55,083 nt of DNA, from NCBI GenBank assembly GCA_964058845.1, contig CAXKVR010000391.1, positions 1-55,083 on the forward strand, written 5' to 3'. Position 1 is the stretch's first letter; each line of letters begins with the position of its first letter. Shown here piece after piece: positions 25,604 through 36,424 of the stretch. Both the position numbers and the translations under genes were made by a program. The notes beneath the pieces are model-generated. The model searched no databases and was not told the origin of the DNA. It worked only from the letters and a program-made list of their open reading frames with translations. The stretch comes from Carex sylvatica. Lineage: Eukaryota; Streptophyta; Magnoliopsida; Poales; Cyperaceae.

Positions 25604-26736
25604 ATGAGAAGAGAACATCACCTCTATCCATATTCATCTTTACGACTGCAATTCGCACAAAATATGGTGAGTTATTGTATTTTATTGAAACATTTTCTTG
25701 CATTTTTTTCCCCTATTCATATGTTACTTTCATGATGAACTCTCATTTGTTGTAATCAAGGTTCAAATGGTCACATCATCTCTCTTCGGTATCTCCTATC
25801 TCACAATACTTACAAATTCACGTGATCAATTGAGTTTCATATCAATACTTATGACAAAATAAGAGGTGTGATTTTATTAGCTCAACTCGGAACACATCTA
25901 TCGAAAATTATAGTTAATTTTTCCCTCTCTCTGGTAGAGAATTTTTAAGTTGGTCGTACTTCTGGTATAGAATTTATCAATAAATAGTATTGTTAACATA
26001 GCTTGTGGTGTTCCACTATAAAATTTCCATAATAGCAATATAAAGGCATGCATACTTAAGTTCAATATTAAATCTCACATATATATTTTTACATACTTAT
26101 GTAGATATATCCTTTATTAATTAATTAAGCTATATATAACATGACAAAAAAAAGATAAATCTAAAACTAAGAATGTTCAATCAAAGAGTAAAGTATAAAA
26201 AATATTAAAACTATAAATGAATACCACAAGGTGATTTTCTATGCCAAAGGGTACTCATTATTGTTACATTAGTTAACAGAACTAAATGAAGAATATATAT
26301 GTTTGGAACAAAAAAAAAATTAAAATTTACCAGAAAATTATTTTCTTTGTCTCTGTGATGATTTAGAATTTATTAAAAGAATAAAGATCAATAAATAAAT
26401 AAAATATTTTTAAACTTGCAATGTGTGACAATTACGTATCGCAAAGATCCTTTGCGGGTTAGTTAGTTTTCTATTCTTAATAATATAGTATGTAATAGTT
26501 GATGGAAAATATTATTAAGAACCAAAGACAACTATTCATGAATTAAAACCTTAATATTAAACCTATTACAAGATATAATTAAACTTTTAGTTAATATTTG
26601 TTCATTTTGTTTATAATTTTTATACTTTTACCTCAAAGTTATTTTTTACTAAATATGATTGCAATTAATTATGCAGGAGATTGATTTTAATAAGGAGCTC
26701 ATTGATTCAAACTACACTCCAATTGTCAATTTATTT
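25604..26736 (+). CDS. Two 5' exons of the right-arm DLN gene (truncated family member)
   Basis: Exon 25604-25666 starts at ATG and encodes 21 residues (MRREHHLYPYSSLRLQFAQN and M) up to donor ATG|GTGAGT. Exon 26677-26736 begins after TTATGCAG and encodes EIDFNKELIDSNYTPIVNLF, ending at donor GTAAGT. Both are in phase 0, so they join cleanly. The second exon is a diverged DLN exon in which DLN has become DFN and DSN. I found no collinear third exon: the next family exon (27370) is inverted. It is either a remnant or the 5' end of a gene whose later exons I cannot place. The tandem array directly precedes the start. Confidence 0.5.
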
Positions 26737-27369
26737 GTAAGTTGAGTTGCATTGAACAACACCTCTGCAGTAAATTTACTATATATATATTTTCTGGTCA
26801 AACTGCACAGTAAGTTGAATTGAACATGTTTAATTAGCAAAGATATATAAATAGAGGAGGGTTTAAATGCCTCATTTTTTGTATCTTTATTTTTAAAACT
26901 TTAATAATTCAAAATTTAAAACTTATAAGTCAAAATAAAAACCGTTGGATATTATCTACATTATTTTATCTATGCATGTGTAAAAAATTATGACATTTCA
27001 ATTTTATTTTGGTTGCCATCAAGAGCTTGTAAAAAATGTACTAATGTGGATAATTTTGAGATATTGATTTTTCAACTTATTGATTCACATAAAAATAAAA
27101 TTGAAATGTGATAATTTTTTATGAGCACATAGAAAATAACATAGATAATATCTAACGGTTTTATTTTGACTTTTAAGTTTGACATTTTGAGTTATTAAAG
27201 TTTAAAAAAATGCAGGCATGGTAGAGACACAAAAATAGAGGCATTTGAACTCTCTCATATAAATATTATAAATTAATTAAGTTTTAAAAAATACAGACAT
27301 GATAGTAATATATTATTGGCACCTGTGTTGTACCTGTTTGATATAAGTTAACCAAAAAATTAAACTCAC

Positions 27370-27519
27370 ATCTAATAAGATGTGTCTACCTTCTGGTTGA
27401 AAGCTATTGTACTCTTTTGTTAAGACATAAACAATTTGAGGGGACAATATTGGTAAATCTACAGCAGGGATGTTGTTAAAATTTATGTATTCTTTATTTA
27501 AATCTATATCCAACATCAT
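27370..27519 (-). pseudogene. DLN (EAR-like) exon D, orphan copy in inverted orientation
   Basis: Encodes MMLDIDLNKEYINFNNIPAV then DLPILSP and a tail ending HILLD before a GTGAGT donor. The N-terminal part resembles exon A (19837) and the C-terminal part resembles exon B (19110). Flanking intron text (TCAAAATTATGAGATTAT) matches the flank of exon B. The acceptor equivalent reads GCAATAAA, so no AG is at the expected place. It faces away from the neighbouring right-arm exons, which indicates a local inversion. Confidence 0.5.
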
Positions 27520-27529
27520 TTTATTGCAT

Positions 27530-28756
27530 TATAAAATATGGTCAAAATTATGAGATTATAACTTATCAATAATAAATCTATATTTCCATAAGTAATTGAG
27601 CGCAATACATATTAAGATTTTTTGGATATAGAAGAAAACAAATTCCACACAATCCAAATTCTTTTAATATGTTTTGCCCTCAATTTATAATGGAAAAACA
27701 ACTTTATTATTGATTATGATGTGTTATAACCTTATAAATTTGATCATGTTTTTGCATACAATTAAAAGATGTTTGATGTATATCTTAATAGAGACTACAC
27801 AAGTTCTAAACCGCAACCTTGCTGTAGGTTTACTAATATTGTTGTTTGAAAATTAATGTTGATGTATAAAAATAGTCTTCCCGTTGCATGAGGAAACTAA
27901 TTCTCTTATTGGAATTTCTTTTTAATTCTTAGTTTTTGAAATAAAGGATTTCTCTTGAACTTCGTTATTTTCGACATTTTGTGTGACAACTATAATGTTA
28001 TTTATAATAGTGCGGGTCAATTATAGCGTTCAAATGCATCAAAAGGGCCTTCTTACTCTTGTATAAAAAAACACATAACAGGGCTCCAATTTGTCTGCAA
28101 CTGGTCAGTGGCCAATCAAATTGCTACACGTACGCAATTGTCAATCCTTCTATGAATCCGTATCCTTCAAAATGTAGGCACTGATATTTTATTTTATTTT
28201 TACATTTTATTGTAAATATTTATGGAAATTCACATCCATTTTAATACCCCATAATGACAAATAAATTATTTGGGTTTAGTTTAGCGAACTCAAAAATTCG
28301 TGATTCGGAAATAATTCGAGTATAATTCGGGAATGATTTGGAATTATCCGGACCGGAGATATCAGTCCTGCAAGAGAGCAAAAAAAAAAAATATATATTT
28401 TGAAAAAAATTAGCAAATAATATGTAAAATTCGGAAAAAGTTCGTAAAATTCGCAAATTATTCAAGTTTAATTTGGTCAACCGAATAATTCGAAATTCGA
28501 TTCGATATCACCAAAAAAATAAAATTTTCGGATTTAATTCACAAATAATTTACAAATCTTGTAACTATGCTAATTATACTTGAGGTGCAATGAGTAGATC
28601 CGGAAACGTTCTTGTAACCTGAGATGAATATTAAAATGGATCCTCTATTGTTATAAATTACAATAGACATCGGATTTTTTTTGGCTCAACTGGGATTTAA
28701 TCCGGACCGTTCTCCTGCAATAGTACACGGACTCATTTTTGGAAGGCTATGAGCCT
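27530..28756. other. Gene-free stretch with a TTCGG-rich dispersed repeat
   Basis: At about 28270-28540 short motifs such as AATTCGG, TTCGGAA and CGAATAATTCG recur in both orientations, typical of the subterminal parts of plant DNA transposons. No protein was recognised. Confidence 0.4.
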
Positions 28757-28765
28757 AATTTTTTA

Positions 28766-30099
28766 GAGAAATTTGGATATATACCCATCACAACTTCGTT
28801 AATTAGATATATATCCATCCAAAATTGAAAATTAGATATTTATCCATCTAAACACAACCTATTTATAAATATACCCATGTTCAAATTTTTTCACTAAAAA
28901 ATATAAATCAATATTCATAAAATATTTAAATGACAATTTTACCCTTTAAAAAATAATTATACTTGAGGTGCAATGGGTTGGATACTGGTACATCATCAAC
29001 ACCCTGTCAGTACCACCTGGTACCTTTCCTGTACTAGTATTAAATCTTGGTCAGGCAACAAATTCGGCACACCAAACAATTGCTGATACAAATGGTTGCA
29101 ATGCACTCTTTATCTCCATAAAATTCATTCACATATTCACAAAACAAACAAATATCCAATTAAAAAAAATTGGCCATAACATAAAAGGCCAATAAGGTTG
29201 ATAATATCTGACAATGTGGCTTTGGCTTCAGCTATCTCTGACTTAGTGCTTGTACTAGTTGACTTCGATTCAAGAGCTTTTTTCCCATTGACAAAGATAA
29301 TAGCAATGTCTGCTAATAACAACCTCTTTGATTTTTTTGAATTGAAACCCATAGTTTCAATTTTAATTAAACTTAAATACCAGTACATGTACATTAAAGA
29401 TTCATCCTACCTTACTTTAGTTTGCATCAATCCTAACACTAATGATAAATAAAACAGCTACAGTCTTGATTAAAATCAACTTCACAAAAAAAGAAAAATA
29501 ACAGTGTCTTTAGACCAGATTTTCACAATTGCCCCTGTGATTTGTTTGCTCTGCGTACCAGTCCAATTTGCTTTCTGATCTTTTGCTAATTTTGGGTTGG
29601 AATTGAGTAGACAGGTATAATAAGGAAAGTATGCACATATAATAAGAAAAGTGTACTAATTTTGGGTTGGAATGACTTCTGACGGAGGAGAGATGGCTTT
29701 TGACCGAGGAGGGTTGTGAGGGATGGATGAGGGTGCTATCGGGTAGGATGGAGGAGTATCACGTGAGAAGAGAAAGGGTGAGGCAGGATGGGAATCGCAT
29801 GAGATGGAGGAGGCTTGCACAAGATGGAAGGCATTGAGTTATGGGACTGGGAAAGAAAGGATCGGAAGGATGAAGCGGAAAATGGAGCAGGAGACAAAAG
29901 GTTTTAGCGCTCAATTCTTAGGGCTAAAATGGTCTCTTAAATATTTTATGAATACTAATTTATATTTCTTGGTGAAAAAGTTTGAAATGGGTATATTAAT
30001 AAATAGGCTATGTTTAGATAGGTAAATATCTAATTTTTAATTTTAGATGGGTAAATATCTAATTAACAAAGTTGTGATGGGTATATATTCAAATTTCTC
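28766..30099. mobile_element. Non-autonomous MULE, 1,334 bp, 9-bp target duplication
   Basis: The ends are inverted repeats of about 110 bp (left GAGAAATTTGGATATATACC, right GGGTATATATTCAAATTTCTC, with further matching around CATCACAACTTCGTTAATTAG). The element is flanked by identical AATTTTTTA at 28757-28765 and 30100-30108. Long TIRs plus a 9-bp duplication define a Mutator-like element. The interior has no transposase. It contains a minus-strand open stretch (about 29355-29170) beginning MGFNSKKSKRLLLADIAIIF, and a GC-richer purine-rich block (29650-29900). These may be captured host fragments, making this a candidate Pack-MULE. Confidence 0.88.
29170..29355 (-). pseudogene. Possible captured gene fragment inside the MULE
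   Basis: The coding-looking stretch starts MGFNSKKSKRLLLADIAIIF and continues through a Lys/Ser/Thr-rich segment (ALESKSTSTSTKSEIAEAKA). I do not recognise the family. Its composition is less AT-biased than the flanks, which fits a transduplicated exon, but it could be chance. Confidence 0.25.
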
Positions 30100-30108
30100 A
30101 ATTTTTTA

Positions 30109-31225
30109 ATACTATATATTTTGTTGTAATTTTTAATTTTTTTAGTAAAGGTTAGATGAGTCAACTAACTATTTAAAATATATAATAATTGTTTCGTTTG
30201 AATTTTGAACATGTAATCTTTCATACGAAGAACATTTTAGCTTGACATGATTTTTGTTGTTGTTGTTGTTTGTGTTGTCTTTACGAACAAACAATTAATA
30301 TTATTGTGTTTCCAAGATATATATTTCTATATTTGTTTCGTTTAATTTTTAAACTAATAAAGGTTCTCTACATTTCTCAATTGCAAACATTATTCATCAA
30401 GTATTTTTTTTTTTATGTTCATATCTAATAAGCATCAAATAAACACATATAACTTAATTGACTAGGATTTTACCCCGAATTTGATAAAATCTCTTGATTT
30501 AGTTTAAGATTAGGTATAGTTTGCTGTATTTATGTCCAGAATCGGTGAAAAGTAAGTATTTTGGAGAACAAATCAATGAAGAATAAATTAAAAAAAAAAA
30601 AAGAATATGGCGAAGTCTTGAAGAAATATGGAATACTCAACTTTTATAAATTTTTTGGACATTGTACATTCTGATTTGGAGGTCAAAATTCTTCAAATAT
30701 TTATGTGCATGTAAATTTGTTAATATTTAAGCACGAATCAGAAAGCCAATATTTTTTGGTACGGATAACTTCTTAAACAAGTATTAGTGTCACAAATGAC
30801 TATAATTTGACTATGGATGTGAATGAAACAACTATAACAAGTTTGTTTATTTCATTGCAATTTTTCTTTTTCTTTTTTGTTCACCGGAAAATATATATAG
30901 CATGTCTCTAATTTTTATTCCTTCTGAATTCCCCCTTTTACTATATTATGAAATTATGATTTTTCAGAAGGAAGTACATATATAGGTCAGATGTCAGTTC
31001 CATCCACTACGCTGAGATATTAATTACCCTTTGGCTTTTGCACGAGAGACGATGCATTCAAATATTAAAATCTCTTGACTTTACTGTAGAGAAGTTGAAT
31101 CGATTGTGAAAACTGAAAAGAATAATTAATGATACTTTATTGTCTTTCAATTAATGTATACGTACAGGTTTGGAGATTCAGCCAGTGGAAGAACGAAACA
31201 CAAGAGAGAGAGAGAGAGAGATATC
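30109..31225. other. Gene-free stretch upstream of the B3-MBD gene
   Basis: AT-rich DNA with a (TTG)n run near 30260 and a (GA)9 run at about 31203-31220 that would lie in the 5' leader just before the proposed ATG. No other feature was recognised. The promoter must lie here, but no convincing TATA box stands out. Confidence 0.4.
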
Positions 31226-34200
31226 ATGAAGGAAAGTGGCGAATTGAGTCTAAGAATGAATAATTTTCTTGTGGAGATGAATTCTTCCTTGATGCATACA
31301 ATGGCAAGTCATAACGTATCGTTGTTATTTTTATTTTCAATCCCTCACAAGTTTTTAGTTCTTCTTATTTTTTCCACTGACAAATCTTGTTCTGCAGAAT
31401 ATTCCAAACAAGTTTGCAAAAATGTTCATAGGATCCATGAGCGAAAACATTGAACTGGAAGGTCCAAGCGGATATACTTGGAATGTGAAAATTATGAGGT
31501 CTGACAACACATTTGCTCTGCAATCTGGTTGGAAAGAATTTGTAACTGCTAACAAAATTGATGAAAATGATTTTATAGTATTTAGATACAAAGATAACTC
31601 CTCTTTTAAAGTGTTAATCTTTGATCGAAGTGGATGCGAAAAAGTTGCTCCTTTCTTTGCAAAAAATATGAACACGGAGTCGGAGAAAGAGATCATATAT
31701 CTATCTAGTACTAACACTGCTGAATCTTCTTGTGAGATTTCAACTCGTTCCGCTCGAGCACACACGACTGGAGAAAGGGTTTGTGGTAAGCGGAAACAAA
31801 GAGGTAGGCATATCTTGTTCATGATATTCATTATTTTTAAATAATTTTTTGTTTTTATGCACTAATGATTTTATTTTCTGAAGGAATGAGATTGATTCTT
31901 CAAAGATCAATGTATGAATTAATAGTATAGAGGAAACTATTATTGCTCGTTATATGAAAAGAATATATGCATCCTCCTGGAATCCAAGTATATGTGTCAA
32001 GCATTTCAAGGATAAATGTTGTATTTTCCTATAAGCATTTCTCCAAATACGGTCAAACCTGCTAGGCCAACTTCTTTTAGAAAAATATAAGCAGCAAACA
32101 CAGACTTCTACAGTTCTACTTGAATAAATTTAATTTCCAAAATCCCCTGCTAGTATTATGAAGAAGACAAGTAGCTGTGTTCTGGAAATTTCTAAACAGC
32201 ATCAGCAAGTGACAAATTCTACATTTTGAAGTAATTATTTTGAAGTAAAACAAGAGAAATGAACTTATGCCATTTAATTTTTTTGTTGTAGATTTTGTAC
32301 AAGTATCAACTGAGAGTGAGAGTAGCTCAGGAAAGGATAATAGATGTGGAATAGTTCAACGGAAATGCACGTCTATGGTAATAAAATAAAATAAAATAAA
32401 AGTAGGATGTGGAATAAGTTAATCCTCTGGAAGATGTAGAGTAACTTTCTCTGGATTAGCTCATATTTTACTCCTCCTTTGACGGCTTAAGTGTGGAGTA
32501 AGGAGTTTACTCCACCTCTTACTCCACAACGAAACATGGCCTATATGGTCTTTGGCAACTTGGAAAAACTCATATTGAATGAATATCACCAAAAAAGATA
32601 CAAGTGAAAGTCAACTGATATGCTTACCTCATATAGATTTCTCGGGAAACTTTAGTTTCCCTTATGCCTGCTGGTGAGACTAGCCGCCCACAAAAACAGA
32701 AACGAGGCCAGAAGAGGGTTAATCCAGAATCTGTTTACACAGGAAAAAGGGCAGAAGGTTTGCCTCATGGCTGGGTAATTAATGAGCACGTGAGGCTTTC
32801 TGGCAAGCAAGCTGGGTACAAATACAAGGTACTTGAAATTTTTGTGAGTCACATCTATGTGGAGTCTATCCTGAAATAGAAACTGAGCCTGATGTGCAAT
32901 ACTGTCGACTGTTAGGAGTAATTTTTGATAAATAAATAATAGGATATCGATAGGATGCTTATTATAAACTGGTTACTGCCTTACTGGTTGCTGTCAAAAG
33001 TTTTTATATAAAATATGGAGATGTTAATGTTAGATCTTTTTTATGACGATTTGTCCCTGCACTTGAATATGAATAATTCAAATGAGCCCTTAGAGGTGTT
33101 TGACTGGGGCAATTTGGGTCAGCTTGCTTTTTTGAGGCTCAACCCTAAACCCTAAACCTTATCACAGGTCATTCTGGTCCAGATTTGGGTTCTTGCTATC
33201 TGTTTAAAGTTATTTTGGATTTGGGGTCATTCTGATTCTGTGGAGTGGGTTGATAATTTAATCGTGCTAGACTTGGATTTCGATGGGTAACTGTCCTAAT
33301 AAATTATGGGTAAGTATCCGTTAAGTTCTTTCTTTGTCAAACTGGGTTATAGGTTTGAATTGACGGGTCAAGGTTTTGGTACCAATTGGGTCTCACAAAT
33401 TCAGGATAGTGAACTGTGAACCACTCCATTATATATGGTTTATTGGATTCAGGCTGTGTTGAGGTTCGGATAATTGATTTTAACAAATAGTGATGTGGAA
33501 AAACTGAAATAGTAGTTATTTGCTTGAGGAATTGTTTTTAATTGGATAATTTTGTTCTTCTTCTTTGGGGCAGTACTTCATTGAACCAGGGACTGGGAAA
33601 AGCTTCAGATCACTGATGTCAGTGTGGCATCACCTCGGCCTCAACTTACCTGATTCTAAGCCTACTAAAAATAAGCACAGGAAGTCTCCAGCTCGTGGAG
33701 GTAAATTAACAATGCTATTTTACTAAAATAGTTATATTTCCTAAAAAAGTACGACTGGTTTAGCAACATAAAGTTGTTACATTCTGCCTGAAACCTTAAG
33801 GTTAATAAATATTTTGGAAATTGGAAAGCCAGCACTTTGTTTTTTTTATTTCTTCATAAGCATCAGAAATAATCGATTTTTACGATTGTTATATCTTTGT
33901 AGGAGTAACCATATAACATAAACTACATCCAGAAAGGAAATGGTCAAATGTTATATCTTTGGCTGGAATCGGATCGTTTCGTAGAATCGGGCTGTTTCAG
34001 CCGAAATTTGACTGGAATCGGACCGTTCTGGCTTAAAATTTGATCAAAATCAACACTAACCATGTAACTCGGCCTGAAATCGGATGGGTTCTGTCCGATT
34101 CCACTCTGGAACGGCCCGTTTTTCCTACTATGGGATAAATGATGTATTTTCGTACAAACATTTTTCCAAATACGGTCAAATCTGCTAGACTAACTTCTTT

Positions 34201-36424
34201 TAGAAAAATATCAGAAGCAAAGTAGCAAACACAGACTTCTACAGTTCTACTTGAATAATTTTAATTTCCAAAATCCCCTGCTAGTATTATGAAGATGCCA
34301 AGTAGCTGTGTTCTGGAAATTTCTAAACAGCATCATCAAGTGACAAATTCTACATTTTGAAGTAAAACAAGAGAAATGAACTTATGGCATTTAATTTTTT
34401 TGTTGTAGATTTTGTACAAGAATCAATTGAGAGTGAAAGTAGCTCAGGAAAGGATAATAGATGTGGAATAGTTCAACGGAAATGCACGTCTATGGTAATA
34501 AAATAAAATAAAATAAAAGTAGGATGTGGAATAAGTTAATCTGCTGGAAGATGTAGAGTAACTTTCTTTGGATTAGCTCATATTTTACTCCTCATTTGAC
34601 AGCTTAAGTGTGGAGTAAGGAGTTTACTCCACCTCTTACTCCACAACGAAACATGACCTATATGGTCTTTGGCAACTTGGAAAAACTCATATTGAATGAA
34701 TATCACCAAAAAAGAATCTAACTTATCTGTATCTGTACAAGTGAAAGTCAACTGATATGCTTACCTCATATAGATTTCTCGGGAAATTTTAGTTTCCTGT
34801 ATGCCTGCTGGGGAGACTAGCTGCCCACAAAAACAGAAAGGAGGCCAGAAGACGGTTAGTCCAGAATCTGTTTACACAGGAAAAAGGCCAGAAGGTTTGC
34901 CTGATGGCTGGGTAATTAATGAGCGCATGAGGCTTTCTGGCAAGCAAGCTGGGTACAAAGACAAGGTACTTGAAATTTTTGTTAGTCACATATATGTGGA
35001 GTCTATCCTGAAATAGAAACTGAGCCTGATGTGCAATACTGTTGACTGTTAGGAGTTATTTTTCATAAATAAATAATAGGATGTTGATAGGATGTTTAAA
35101 TGTGTGTAAGCTTATTTCATCTGATGATTTCTCATATCTAATGCCTTGTTGAGATTTGCTTATTATAAATTGGTTACTGGTTGCTGTCAAAAGTTTATAC
35201 ATTTTTAAAATTTTGTCCAAACCGTGGTTATTCTTAATAATTTATTTTTATTTTTGAGTATTTTTAAAAATGTCGGTGCTTTTTCCCATGCATGTTTCCA
35301 ACATAACTTTTGCAACTCATGAATTGAACGTTCGAACCTAAGCGCCTATCCTAAATCAGATCCGGTTGGATCAGAATTCAGGTTGTCGAATTTTGGATAA
35401 TGTTTCGAGGTCACAGGTCATTTGACTTCATGTTAGGTCATATTTCGAGTTGTCTGGTCTCAAATTATTTTTTAGGATCATTCGGTTGGGTGAGGTCTAA
35501 TTCGGAGTTGTCTGATTCAGATTAATATAAAAAATTCTGGACCATCCAAAAACAATGATTTTCTACGTATCTTAAAAAATAGTAAACAAATTCTAAAAAA
35601 TATAAAATTTGGTCTACAAGTACATATTTATATGGATAATATGTTGAACTGTTCGGATCATCCGTTATGATTTTGAAAACGAAAATATTGAATCGTATTA
35701 CGGACTAACCCATGATATGCATAGTACCATAGACTCACTCAGGTTTTGGTACCAAGTGGGTCTCACAAATTCAGGATGGTGAACCACTCCATTATATATG
35801 GTTTATTGGATTCAGGCTGTGTTGAGGTTAGGATAATTGATTTTAACAAATAGTTATGTGGAAAAAACTGAAATATTAGCTATTTGCTTGAGGAATTGTT
35901 TTTAATTGATAATTTTGTACTTCTTCTCTGGGGCAGTACTTCATTGAACCAAGGACTGGTAACAGCTTCAGATCACTGAAGTCAGTGTGGCATCACCTCG
36001 GCTTACCTGATTCTAAGCCTTCTAAAAATAATCACAGGAAGTCTCCAGCTCGTGGAGGTAAATTAACAATGCTATTTTACTAAAATAGTTATATTTTCTA
36101 AAAAAGTATTGAGTTATTTAGCAACATAAAGTTGATACATTCTGTCTGCAACTTTTAAGTTTTAAGTTTTAAGGTTAATAAATATTTTGGAAATTGGAAA
36201 GCCAGTTTTTTTTTTTTTTTCTTCATAAGCATCAGAAATAATCGATTTTAACAATTGTTATAATCTTTATAGGAGTAACCTTATATAACATAAAACGTGC
36301 AAACAGGAAAAGGTAAAACACACACAAGTCTCTGAGGAGAGAGACTTGTTTTGTAAACAATAAAATATTAACTCGTTTTGTAATTCATCTTGTAGTTGCT
36401 AAGTCTCGGAGGAGAGAGCTCTAA
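31226..36424 (+). CDS. B3-MBD-MBD protein, nine exons, about 442 aa
   Basis: Exons: 31226-31315, 31398-31803, 32292-32377, 32637-32828, 33574-33700, 34409-34494, 34774-34965, 35937-36057, 36396-36424 (1,329 bases, 443 codons with stop). All introns are GT-AG and every phase agrees. Exon 2 gives a REM-like B3 domain (residues about 31-120: IPNKFAKMF, then ALQSGWKEFV, FIVFRYK, FKVLIFD). Exon 3 is a Ser-rich linker (ESESSSGKDNRCG). Exons 4-5 give MBD1 (about 235-282) and exons 7-8 give MBD2 (about 370-415), both LP.GW....R.SGKQAG...YFIEP.TG..FRS. Exon 9 adds a basic tail, AKSRRREL. The product is predicted nuclear and DNA-binding. Exon 1 is the least certain part: a GC-AG donor at 31304 would shorten it by four codons without changing frame, and an in-frame upstream ATG exists at 31154. 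Alternatively the first MBD module could be skipped. The domain order is unusual. Confidence 0.7.
31398..31803 (+). CDS. B3 domain exon
   Basis: After acceptor TTCTGCAG the frame reads NIPNKFAKMFIGSMSENIEL, then SGYTWNVKIMRSDNTFALQS and GWKEFVTANKIDENDFIVFR. This is the B3 pattern (IP.KF, a W.V strand, GW..F, F..FRY...F.V.IFD) of the REM subgroup. B3 binds specific DNA through two loops in the major groove. The last 40 residues are a Ser/Thr/Arg-rich tail leading to donor AGAG|GTAGGC. Confidence 0.85.
32011..33925 (+). repeat. Tandem duplication in the B3-MBD gene, copy 1
   Basis: This block contains the linker exon, both MBD1 exons and their introns. It repeats at 34133-36293 with a period of 2,137 bp measured at the exon ATG (32664 and 34801). 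The left boundary text GATAAATG.TGTATTTTC occurs at both starts, and the right ends share CATCAGAAATAATCGATTTT. Confidence 0.88.
32637..33700 (+). CDS. MBD1 exon pair
   Basis: Exon 32637-32828 (phase 0, 64 codons) ends at AAG|GTACTT. Exon 33574-33700 starts after GGGGCAG with YFIEPGTGKSFRSLMSVWHH. Together they form one MBD. Relative to MeCP2, both arginine-finger positions are kept (R of VRLSG, R of FRS), but the position of MeCP2 Asp121 is Tyr (YKYK-YF) and the position of Glu137 is Ser. Confidence 0.8.
33950..34132. mobile_element. ATCGG-rich insertion between the two MBD modules
   Basis: Short motifs such as GGAATCGGA, CGGACCGTT and ATCGGATGG recur and the block ends in TTCCTACTAT. The same terminus and composition occur in the element at 53955-54633, so both are probably members of one DNA-transposon family. 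The left end is unclear. Confidence 0.4.
34774..36057 (+). CDS. MBD2 exon pair (tandem copy)
   Basis: Exon 34774-34965 is again 192 bases. Exon 35937-36057 is 121 bases, six fewer than MBD1, removing two codons after HHLG and keeping the frame. MBD2 reads GLPDGWVINERMRLSGKQAG then YKDK-YFIEPRTGNSFRS. The MeCP2 Asp121 equivalent is present here, unlike in MBD1. Both Arg fingers are kept and the Glu137 position is Ser. Confidence 0.8.
35201..35531 (+). repeat. 331-bp inverted repeat, arm 1
   Basis: The reverse complement lies at 37035-37365. By eye the arms have equal length and one mismatch (GGTTGGGTG here against GGTTGAGTG). This arm sits inside intron 7 of the B3-MBD gene. Confidence 0.92.

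Larger units (their letters stand above)
34133..36293 (+). repeat. Tandem duplication in the B3-MBD gene, copy 2
   Basis: Second copy of the linker-MBD module. Its large intron (34966-35936) has a foreign insertion at about 35201-35740 replacing copy-1 intron sequence; the insertion includes one arm of a 331-bp inverted repeat. High similarity in introns as well as exons indicates a fairly recent duplication. Confidence 0.88.

Noticed and set aside
31355..31831. 158-codon open frame on minus opposite the B3 exon
   Set aside because: It is an antisense shadow of the B3 exon, whose plus translation has clear family motifs.
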